In this document: in pieces, positions 1-5,864 of the stretch
Numbering within the stretch: position 1 is the first letter of the stretch
Layout: each line of letters begins with the position of its first letter
Source: Methanobacteriota archaeon
GTDB lineage: Archaea; Methanobacteriota; Methanobacteria; Methanobacteriales; Methanobacteriaceae
Length of the DNA: 6,389 nt
Reading direction: 5' to 3'
NCBI GenBank assembly: GCA_023434825.1
Contig: JAEYSH010000167.1
Span: 1 to 6,389 of the forward strand
Notes under the pieces: generated by a model
What the model was told of the DNA's origin: nothing
Seen by the model: the letters and a program-made list of their open reading frames with translations, nothing else
Databases searched by the model: none
Translations under genes and position numbers: made by a program

Positions 1-366
1 GTCCTGGACACTGATGAATCTATTAAAATATGTGTTTTATCTGGAGATCAGATAATACAGTATTTTGGGGAGAATTTAAAGCCATCAAGAGTAATTTTAG
101 GTTCTGATGTAGATGGAATATACGATAAAGACCCTAAAAAGTTTGATGATGCAAAATTAATGGAAACAGTTTCATCATGTGAAGAATTATCTGCAGAAGG
201 TTCTTTAAATGTAGATGTAACTGGTGGAATGCAGGGAAAATTAAAGGAATTACTGGAACTTGCAGAAATTGGAATAGAATCCGAAATTATTAATGCAAGC
301 AGAAGCGGTTTTATTAAAAAGGCTCTTAATCATGAAAAGAGAATAGGAACTGTTGTAAAAAAGTAA
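1..366 (+). CDS. Isopentenyl phosphate kinase, C-terminal part (5' end outside window)
   Basis: Phosphorylates isopentenyl phosphate to isopentenyl diphosphate with ATP, the last IPP-forming step of the modified archaeal mevalonate pathway; cytosolic. The frame is open from base 1 and ends at TAA 364-366, giving 121 residues, roughly the C-terminal half of a family that is usually about 260 long. Within the fragment, LSGDQI (residues 13-18), GSDVDGIYDKDP (34-45) and DVTGGMQGK (72-80) are hallmarks of the amino acid kinase fold: the nucleotide-binding loop, the DVDG segment near the phosphates, and the GGM..K element. The start codon lies upstream of the window; the internal ATG at 160 is not a start, because conserved motifs precede it. 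The neighbouring isomerase and prenyl synthase support IPK over other amino acid kinases such as UMP or glutamate kinases. Mevalonate kinase is a likely upstream neighbour (inferred from related genomes, not seen here). Confidence 0.93.
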   Translation, partial: VLDTDESIKICVLSGDQIIQYFGENLKPSRVILGSDVDGIYDKDPKKFDDAKLMETVSSCEELSAEGSLNVDVTGGMQGKLKELLELAEIGIESEIINASRSGFIKKALNHEKRIGTVVKK

Positions 367-425
367 AATGACTTAATTATAATTTAATCATGCTAATGGT
401 ATTATTTAAAAGGAATAAAAACAAA

Positions 426-432
426 GGAAGTG
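426..432 (+). promoter_or_regulatory. Ribosome binding site of fni
   Basis: GGAAGTG lies 4 bases before the ATG at 437 and differs by one base from the archaeal consensus GGAGGTG. It supports this start; no other plausible in-frame start lies just upstream. Confidence 0.6.
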
Positions 433-436
433 CAAT

Positions 437-1486
437 ATGACTTCAGATAGAAAATTGGAGCATTTATTACTATGTGCAAATTGTGATGTTGAATATAGGG
501 GAAGTACTGGATTTGAAGATATTGAACTAATCCACAGAGCTCTTCCAGAAGTAAATAAAGAAGAAATTGATATCAGCGCAGAATTATTTGGAAAGAAAAT
601 GGATGCTCCGTTAATAATATCTGCAATAACTGGAGGCCATCCGGCTGCATTAAAAGTTAATAAAGAACTTGCAAAAGCAGCAGATAAAATGAATATTGGA
701 ATGGGTGTTGGAAGCCAGCGTGCTGCAGTAGAAAACAAGGAATTAATTCCAACTTACAGCGTAGTTAGAGAGAATGCACCAGAAGCAGTTATACTTGGCA
801 ATATTGGTGCACCACAAATAGAATTTGCTGAAAGGGCTGCAGAAATGATAGATGCAGATGCACTTGCAATTCACCTTAATACGCTCCAGGAGGCTATTCA
901 GCCTGAAGGAGATATAGATGCACGTGGATACATCTCATCAATAGAAAAAGTAACAGATTTGATTGACATGCCTGTTGTTGCTAAAGAAACTGGAGCAGGA
1001 ATTTCAAGAGAAGATGCAATAACACTGGAAAAGGCAGGAGTTGCAGCAATTGATGTAGCTGGTTCCGGTGGAACAAGCTGGGCTGCCGTTGAAACTTACA
1101 GAGCCAAAGACAGTTACATGGGAAACATGTACTGGAACTGGGGAATTCCAACAGCAGTGAGCACAGTTGAAGTATGCGAGTCAGTTAATGTTCCAGTTAT
1201 ATCTTCTGGAGGAATAAGAAACGGTCTTGAAGCTGCAAAAGCATTGGCTTTAGGTGCAGAATCTGTAGGTATGGCATTACCATTCCTTAAAGGTGCTTAT
1301 ATTGGTCAAGATGCATTATTAAAAACAATTGAACAATTTAAAGAATCGCTTAAAGTAGCCATGTTCCTTGTTGGAGCAAAGAACATAAAAGAGCTTAGAA
1401 AGAGTAGCCTCATAATTCGAGGCGAAACTAAAGAATGGCTTACTGAAAGAGGTTTTGACACTAAAAAGTACGCTAGAAGAGCATAA
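437..1486 (+). CDS. fni: Type 2 isopentenyl-diphosphate delta-isomerase (FMN-dependent)
   Basis: Interconverts IPP and DMAPP, providing the allylic primer used by IdsA downstream. The type 2 enzyme needs reduced FMN and Mg2+ and is unrelated to the type 1 (Nudix) isomerase. The 349 residues match the usual 340-370. Visible family motifs are an N-terminal SDRKLEH (residues 3-9), ITGGH, GVGSQRAA, HLNTLQEAIQPEGD (146-159, the substrate and Mg2+ segment with Q155 and E157), DVAGSGGTSW (206-215) and SSGGIRNG (256-263). The last two are the FMN-phosphate-binding loops of the TIM barrel. The gene follows isopentenyl phosphate kinase by 70 bases and probably belongs to the same transcript, though an AT-rich gap leaves room for its own promoter. 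The closest alternatives are other FMN barrels such as lactate dehydrogenase or IMP dehydrogenase relatives, but the QPEGD segment and the neighbours favour Fni. Confidence 0.96.
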   Translation: MTSDRKLEHLLLCANCDVEYRGSTGFEDIELIHRALPEVNKEEIDISAELFGKKMDAPLIISAITGGHPAALKVNKELAKAADKMNIGMGVGSQRAAVENKELIPTYSVVRENAPEAVILGNIGAPQIEFAERAAEMIDADALAIHLNTLQEAIQPEGDIDARGYISSIEKVTDLIDMPVVAKETGAGISREDAITLEKAGVAAIDVAGSGGTSWAAVETYRAKDSYMGNMYWNWGIPTAVSTVEVCESVNVPVISSGGIRNGLEAAKALALGAESVGMALPFLKGAYIGQDALLKTIEQFKESLKVAMFLVGAKNIKELRKSSLIIRGETKEWLTERGFDTKKYARRA

Positions 1487-1493
1487 TTTATAA

Positions 1494-1513
1494 ATAACGA
1501 TAATTATCATTAT
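1494..1513. repeat. AT-rich palindrome just after fni
   Basis: The core GATAATTATC (1499-1508) is a perfect 10-base palindrome. Extending outward, one mismatched pair is followed by four more matching pairs, so 18 of 20 bases are symmetric. It begins 8 bases after the fni stop codon. It could be a protein-binding site or part of the fni 3' end. AT-rich DNA produces such palindromes easily, so function is uncertain. Confidence 0.4.
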
Positions 1514-1523
1514 ATTTCATAGT

Positions 1524-1547
1524 TTAATATTGAATTTTCAATATTAA
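1524..1547. repeat. Perfect 11-bp inverted repeat in the fni-rnj spacer
   Basis: TTAATATTGAA (1524-1534) is followed after two T bases by its exact reverse complement TTCAATATTAA (1537-1547). As RNA it would fold into a hairpin of about 9 pairs with a 6-base loop, weakly stable because only one G-C pair is present. As DNA it looks like a short-spacer operator. No T-run follows it, so it is not a bacterial-style intrinsic terminator. It lies 34 bases upstream of the TATA box of the next gene, so either a 3' processing or termination role for fni or a regulatory role for rnj is possible. Confidence 0.5.
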
Positions 1548-1564
1548 TACGATCAAAATCATTT

Positions 1565-1604
1565 ACAAATCCAAAAAGAGTTTAAATAATTAATCTGGAT
1601 TTGT
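1565..1604. promoter_or_regulatory. Interrupted dyad centred on the rnj TATA box (candidate operator)
   Basis: ACAAATCCA (1565-1573) and TGGATTTGT (1596-1604) are perfect 9-base inverted arms separated by 22 bases that contain nearly all of the BRE and the whole TATA box. The arm centres are 31 bases apart, close to three helical turns, so both arms would face the same side of the DNA. The symmetry centre, near 1584.5, falls inside the TATA element. This is what a binding site for a dimeric or tetrameric regulator that blocks TBP/TFB could look like. No regulator is known from the sequence, so the role is inferred. Confidence 0.45.
1574..1588 (+). promoter_or_regulatory. Archaeal promoter (BRE and TATA box) of rnj-idsA
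   Basis: TTTAAATA (1581-1588) matches the archaeal box A consensus, and the purine-rich stretch AAAAAGAG directly upstream (1573-1580) resembles a TFB recognition element. Counting about 25 bases downstream places the transcription start near 1608-1612, giving a leader of roughly 30-35 bases that contains a strong ribosome binding site. The inferred start site is not directly visible. Confidence 0.65.
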
Positions 1605-1630
1605 TCTAACGTAATAAACGCAATAAACTC

Positions 1631-1637
1631 AGGAGGT
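1631..1637 (+). promoter_or_regulatory. Ribosome binding site of rnj
   Basis: AGGAGGT is a full match to the 16S anti-Shine-Dalgarno sequence and ends 5 bases before the ATG at 1643. It fixes the start and predicts efficient translation. Confidence 0.85.
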
Positions 1638-1642
1638 TTTCA

Positions 1643-2992
1643 ATGAGCGTTGAAGTAATAGCAATAGGCGGATATGAAGAAGTAGGAAAGAATATGTCCG
1701 CAGTTAAAGTCGGAGATGACGTTGTCATTTTTGATATGGGAATTCATCTAGATAGAATTCATATTCATGAAGATACAGACATAGCAAGGATGCACAGTCT
1801 AGATTTAATCGAAAGGGGAGTTATACCTGACGATACATTAATGAAAGAAGTGGACGGTAAAGTGAGAGCCATAGTTTTCACTCACGGTCACTTAGATCAC
1901 ATAGGAGCGGTTGCTAAGCTTGCACATAGATATGAAGCACCAATTATAGCAACACCTTACACATTAGCACTTATAGAAAGGACAATCAAAGGAGAAAAAA
2001 AGTTCTCTGTTTCAAACCAGTTACAGGTTCTTAATGCTGGTGAAAAATGCCAGATATCCCCGGATATAACACTGGAATTTATTCATACAACCCACAGTAT
2101 CCCTCATGCTGCAATGGCAGCTTTACATACCTCTGAGGGAATAGTGGTCTATGCAAATGACTTTAAATTTGACAACTACCAGATGATTTCAGAGCCACCG
2201 AATTACAGCAGGCTTAAAGAATTAGGTAGAAAAGGAGTATTAGCTCTCATTGTTGAAACAACAAGAGTTGGAGAGGATGGAGAAGCTAAAACTCATTCTG
2301 AAAAGATTGCAAGAATAATGCTTAAAGATATTATGCTTGATCCATTAGATGAAAAGAACGGAATGCTTGTAACTACATTTTCATCCCATATAGAGCGTAT
2401 TCAAGCTATTTGTAATATAGCCGAGCAAAGTGAAAGGAGCATGCTTTTACTTGGAAGGTCAATGGAGCGATATTGTGGAATGGCAGAAGCAATGGGGATA
2501 TTAAAACTTCCAGCAACTGCAAGTATCTACGGGAGCCCTAAGGCGGTTAACAGAGCACTTGCAAAAGCAGAAGAGAATAGGGCAGATTATCTTTTGGTTA
2601 CTACTGGCCATCAGGGAGAACCAGATGCTCTCTTACCACGTATAGCCAGTGGAAGGACTCAATTTAATGTTAGAAACGGTGACAATGTAGTAATATCTGC
2701 ACCTATAATACCAAATCCAATGAACATAGCTAACAGGAATTTACTGGAGCGAAGACTTAAATCAAGTGGTGCCAGAATATTTACTAATGCTCACGTTTCA
2801 GGACATGCTGGTCGTGAAGATCATAGAGATTTCATAAGAATGTTAAACCCAATGCACATAATTCCTTCTCACGGAGATCTAGCAATGCTTTCATCATACA
2901 CTGAGCTTGCTGAAGAGGAAGGATATAAAATGGGCAATAATATCCATGTATTAAGAAATGGTCAGGCGCAGGTTTTTAACGGAGGAATTTAA
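1643..2992 (+). CDS. rnj: Archaeal RNase J (beta-CASP metallo-beta-lactamase ribonuclease)
   Basis: A two-metal ribonuclease; characterised archaeal RNase J proteins are 5'-3' exoribonucleases acting in RNA decay and processing. The 449 residues fit the archaeal form, which lacks the C-terminal domain of bacterial RNase J. All catalytic motifs are visible: HGHLDH (residues 81-86, motif 2), HSIPH (H151, motif 3), D173 in YANDFKFD (motif 4), the beta-CASP acidic motif E205 in VETTRVG, SSHIERIQ around H249, SGHAGRED with H388, and IPSHGD with H410. Nothing essential is missing, so it should be active. It has its own promoter and a perfect ribosome binding site. Its stop overlaps the idsA start by one base, so the two are co-transcribed and probably translationally coupled. 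It is not a KH-domain CPSF-type beta-CASP protein, as no N-terminal KH region is present. Its placement inside an isoprenoid cluster is conserved in related archaea (from memory) but not functionally explained. Confidence 0.94.
   Translation: MSVEVIAIGGYEEVGKNMSAVKVGDDVVIFDMGIHLDRIHIHEDTDIARMHSLDLIERGVIPDDTLMKEVDGKVRAIVFTHGHLDHIGAVAKLAHRYEAPIIATPYTLALIERTIKGEKKFSVSNQLQVLNAGEKCQISPDITLEFIHTTHSIPHAAMAALHTSEGIVVYANDFKFDNYQMISEPPNYSRLKELGRKGVLALIVETTRVGEDGEAKTHSEKIARIMLKDIMLDPLDEKNGMLVTTFSSHIERIQAICNIAEQSERSMLLLGRSMERYCGMAEAMGILKLPATASIYGSPKAVNRALAKAEENRADYLLVTTGHQGEPDALLPRIASGRTQFNVRNGDNVVISAPIIPNPMNIANRNLLERRLKSSGARIFTNAHVSGHAGREDHRDFIRMLNPMHIIPSHGDLAMLSSYTELAEEEGYKMGNNIHVLRNGQAQVFNGGI
2981..2985 (+). 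promoter_or_regulatory. Ribosome binding site of idsA inside the rnj 3' end
   Basis: GGAGG lies within the last codons of rnj, 6 bases before the idsA ATG at 2992. With the TAATG stop/start overlap it selects this start and suggests coupled translation. Confidence 0.85.
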
Positions 2993-3978
2993 TGGAAGTA
3001 AAGGACATACTGAAAAAATATTCTGAAAGCATAGATAGCGAAATAATAGCAACATTAAGTACTATTGACCCTTCAACACTTTGTGAAGCTTCAGATCATC
3101 TTATAAAAGCTGGAGGAAAGAAACTTAGGCCAGTTCTCGTTGTCTTAAGTTCAGAAGCTGTAGGTGGCAGAGCTCAGGATGCCCTTAAAACTGCAGCTTC
3201 CATGGAATTAATCCATACTTTCTCCCTTATCCATGATGATATAATGGATAAGGATGAAATGAGAAGAGGAAAACCATCTGTGCATATGCTGTGGGGAGAA
3301 CCCATGGCAATTTTAGCAGGAGATACATTATTTTCAAAGGCATTTGAAACTGTACTGGAGACAGATACAACAAATGTGGACCCAAAAAGAGTAGTAGATG
3401 CTCTAAAAACTGTTGTAGATTCATGTATTAAAATATGTGAAGGTCAGGCTCTTGATATTAGTTTTGAAGGTCAGCTAGAGGTTAAAGAAGAAGAATACCT
3501 GACTATGATCTACAAAAAGACTGCTGCATTAATAGCTGCTGCAACAAAGGCAGGAGCAATAATTGGTGGGGGGAATGAAGAGCAAGTAGAAGCACTCTCT
3601 GAATATGGGCGTTTAATCGGACTTGCATTCCAGATTCAAGATGATTACCTCGATGTTGTAAGTGACGAGGAAGATATTGGAAAACCTGTTGGAAGTGACA
3701 TTGTAGAAGGTAAAATGACTTTAATGGTTGTCCATGCACTTGCAAATGCATCAAATGAGGATAAAGAGAGACTTATTTCTATTTTAGAAGCTAATGATGA
3801 AGATCTTGTAGATGATGCAATCTCAATATTTAATAAATATGGATCAATTGAATACACTCGAAATATTGCTTTAGATAACGTTAAAACTGCAAAAGAGCTA
3901 TTAAATGTTTTAGAAGATTCTGAAGCTAAAAAATCTCTTGAATTAGTTGCAGACTTTGTTTTAGAAAGAACACATTAA
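2992..3978 (+). CDS. idsA: Short-chain prenyl diphosphate synthase (FPP/GGPP synthase)
   Basis: Condenses DMAPP with successive IPP units to FPP and GGPP, the C20 precursor of archaeal ether lipids; a cytosolic, all-helical enzyme. The 328 residues are typical. GGKKLRP (residues 41-47) binds IPP, the first aspartate-rich motif is DDIMD (82-86), the second is DDYLD (217-221) preceded by FQIQ, and GKPVGSD follows. The fifth residue before the first motif is F77. In archaeal type I GGPP synthases an aromatic residue there limits chain length to about C20, so a GGPP or mixed FPP/GGPP product is expected. The M. thermautotrophicus IdsA is known as a bifunctional FPP/GGPP synthase. The gene overlaps rnj by one base and ends 42 bases before gltX. 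Lack of the residues typical of long-chain synthases cannot be proven by eye, so product length is inference. Confidence 0.95.
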   Translation: MEVKDILKKYSESIDSEIIATLSTIDPSTLCEASDHLIKAGGKKLRPVLVVLSSEAVGGRAQDALKTAASMELIHTFSLIHDDIMDKDEMRRGKPSVHMLWGEPMAILAGDTLFSKAFETVLETDTTNVDPKRVVDALKTVVDSCIKICEGQALDISFEGQLEVKEEEYLTMIYKKTAALIAAATKAGAIIGGGNEEQVEALSEYGRLIGLAFQIQDDYLDVVSDEEDIGKPVGSDIVEGKMTLMVVHALANASNEDKERLISILEANDEDLVDDAISIFNKYGSIEYTRNIALDNVKTAKELLNVLEDSEAKKSLELVADFVLERTH

Positions 3979-3986
3979 TTTAATAA

Positions 3987-4004
3987 TTTTTATTTTAATT
4001 TTTT
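3987..4004 (+). terminator. T-rich tract after idsA (possible archaeal terminator)
   Basis: Runs of T5, T4 and T6 separated only by A or AA begin 9 bases after the idsA stop codon. Archaeal RNA polymerase terminates at such non-template T tracts without needing a hairpin. Since gltX starts 17 bases later on the same strand with no convincing promoter between, any termination here is probably partial. Confidence 0.4.
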
Positions 4005-4020
4005 ATATTGAAGTGGTATT

Positions 4021-5844
4021 ATGGAGAACCTAAAGGATCTTGTATACAAATACGCCCTGCAAAATGCGGTAAAACATAAAGGAACGGCTCAAAATGGTGC
4101 AGTAATTGGTATTATAATGAGTTCACACCCTGAATTTAGAAAAGATGCAAAAGAAGTTTCAAAAACTGTAGGGGAAATTGTTGCAAAAATTAACGCATTG
4201 AGCTTTGAAGATCAAAGTGAAGAACTTGATAAGATGGGCGGTCTGGTAGTTGAAGAAAAAAAGGTAGAAGAGAATGGACTTGCCGAATTACCTAATGTTA
4301 AAGGAGAGGTTGTTTTAAGATTTGCTCCAAATCCGAGTGGACCGCTCCATATAGGACATGCAAGAGCTGCAATTTTAAACAATGAATATGTTAAAAAATA
4401 CGGCGGAAAGCTGGTACTTCGAATAGAAGATACAGATCCAAGAAGAGTATATCCAGATGCCTATGAAATGATAGATGAAGATCTTAGCTGGATGGATGTT
4501 AAAATAGATGAAAAATTCATTCAAAGCGATAGGATTCCTATTTATTACGAATACGCCCAAAAACTCATTGAATTAGGCGGCGCTTATATGTGCACATGTG
4601 AGGGCGGCGAATTCAAAAAATTAAAGGACCAGAAATTGCCCTGTCCATGTAGAGATCAGGGAATTGAAGAAAATCTCAAACTGTGGGAAGAAATGGAAAA
4701 TATGAATGAAGGAGACGCGGTTTTAAGAGTTAAAACTGATATAGAACATAAAAATCCTGCAATAAGAGATTTTCCGGCAATGAGAATTGTTGAAGCAGAA
4801 CATCCACGAACTGGAAATAAATATAAAATTTATCCAATGATGAACTTCTCCGTGGTAATAGATGATCATTTAATGGGAATGACCCATGTTTTACGTGGAA
4901 AAGACCACCTTGCAAATTCTGAAAAGCAGAAATACATTTACGAACATTTTGGATGGGATATTCCAGAATTTATTCATTACGGCAGACTTAAAATGGAAGA
5001 TATTGCATTAAGTACCTCCAAAGCTAAAGAAGGAATAGAAAATGGGACCTATTCTGGTTGGGATGATCCAAGACTTGGAACAATTAGAGCAATTGCAAAA
5101 AGAGGAATAATGAAAGAATCTCTTGAAGAGTTAATGAATGAAATAGGCGTTAAAATCGCTGATTCAACAGTAAGCTGGAAGAAAATTTATGGGTTAAACC
5201 GTGCAATCCTTGAGGAAGCTGCAAACCGGTACTTCTTTGTGTGGAATCCTGAAGAAGTTATAATAGATGATTTTCCTCAAGATAAAAATGAAATAATTAA
5301 AAGGCCAATGCACCCTGACTTTTTAGATCAAGGATACCGTGAAATTCCATTTAATGGCGAATTTTATCTTGTAAAAGAAGATTTATACGAAGGATATAAA
5401 GAAATCAAGATAATTGATGGCCAGATATCAGAAGAAAACCCTAAAATTCATTCAGATATTTTAGAATATGCAAAAGAGCTAGAATATGAATTTGCAGATA
5501 AACTGTTATATAAGGCTATAAGGCTTATGGATGCACTGAATATAATCGTTTTCCAATTAGATTATGGATCTGAAAATACAGAGAAGGAGTATATAGGAGT
5601 AGTATATAATTCAAGCTTTGAAGATGCAAAGAAAGTTGGTGCACAAATAATTCACTGGATTCCTGCAGAAGATAATGTTAATGTAGAGGTTGTTATGCCC
5701 GATGCAAGCATCATTGAAGGTCTTGCAGAACCATCATGTAAAAACCTTAAAATTGGAGATATTGTACAATTTGAAAGGTTTGGATTTGCTCGTTTGGATG
5801 AAATTAAGGATGATAAATTAGTTTTTTACTTTGCACATAAATAA
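4021..5844 (+). CDS. gltX: Glutamyl-tRNA synthetase (archaeal type)
   Basis: Charges tRNA(Glu) with glutamate. In archaea lacking GlnRS it also misacylates tRNA(Gln), which GatDE then amidates. It is a class I synthetase: FAPNPSGPLHIGH carries the HIGH signature at residues 110-113, RIEDTDP follows, and the signature loop is STSK at 331-334 in LSTSKAKEGIE, as in the archaeal/GlnRS-like branch. CTC (191-193) and CPC (208-210) form a CxC...CxC set that may bind zinc. The first 90 or so residues are the helical archaeal N-terminal extension. The C-terminal half is the beta-barrel anticodon-binding region. At 607 residues it is longer than the roughly 550-570 I expect for the family; the excess seems to sit at about residues 459-499 and, less so, near 512-525. 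The ATG at 4021 has no good Shine-Dalgarno sequence (GTGGT at best), but the N-terminal sequence fits the family. Confidence 0.95.
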   Translation: MENLKDLVYKYALQNAVKHKGTAQNGAVIGIIMSSHPEFRKDAKEVSKTVGEIVAKINALSFEDQSEELDKMGGLVVEEKKVEENGLAELPNVKGEVVLRFAPNPSGPLHIGHARAAILNNEYVKKYGGKLVLRIEDTDPRRVYPDAYEMIDEDLSWMDVKIDEKFIQSDRIPIYYEYAQKLIELGGAYMCTCEGGEFKKLKDQKLPCPCRDQGIEENLKLWEEMENMNEGDAVLRVKTDIEHKNPAIRDFPAMRIVEAEHPRTGNKYKIYPMMNFSVVIDDHLMGMTHVLRGKDHLANSEKQKYIYEHFGWDIPEFIHYGRLKMEDIALSTSKAKEGIENGTYSGWDDPRLGTIRAIAKRGIMKESLEELMNEIGVKIADSTVSWKKIYGLNRAILEEAANRYFFVWNPEEVIIDDFPQDKNEIIKRPMHPDFLDQGYREIPFNGEFYLVKEDLYEGYKEIKIIDGQISEENPKIHSDILEYAKELEYEFADKLLYKAIRLMDALNIIVFQLDYGSENTEKEYIGVVYNSSFEDAKKVGAQIIHWIPAEDNVNVEVVMPDASIIEGLAEPSCKNLKIGDIVQFERFGFARLDEIKDDKLVFYFAHK

Positions 5845-5853
5845 TGGATTTTA

Positions 5854-5859
5854 GGAGAT
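5854..5859 (+). promoter_or_regulatory. Ribosome binding site deciding the dapL start
   Basis: GGAGAT lies 5 bases before the ATG at 5865. It favours that start over an in-frame ATG at 5844, which overlaps the gltX stop codon as TAATG but has no upstream Shine-Dalgarno sequence. Confidence 0.7.
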
Positions 5860-5864
5860 TAAAA

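Noticed and set aside
402..413. TATA-like TTATTTAAAAGG upstream of fni
   Set aside because: A start site about 25 bases downstream would fall at or on the fni ATG, and the whole 70-base gap is AT-rich with several equally good matches (for example around 373-389). Not strong enough to call a promoter.
406..738. Open frame of 110 codons on the minus strand opposite the fni start
   Set aside because: It overlaps a clearly real gene, has no recognisable domain, and its composition is that of an antisense shadow.
1613..1628. Short direct repeat AATAAAC (twice, 9 bases apart) in the rnj leader
   Set aside because: Seven AT-rich bases repeated once is readily explained by chance.
3568..3573. Run of six G bases within idsA
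   Set aside because: Unusual in AT-rich DNA and a potential slippage site, but the frame is intact on both sides and encodes a plausible GGG loop; no frameshift is evident.
3503..3754. Leucine/glutamine/histidine-rich open frame on the minus strand within idsA
   Set aside because: The low-complexity composition reflects the reverse complement of conserved idsA codons; there is no ribosome binding site or family match.
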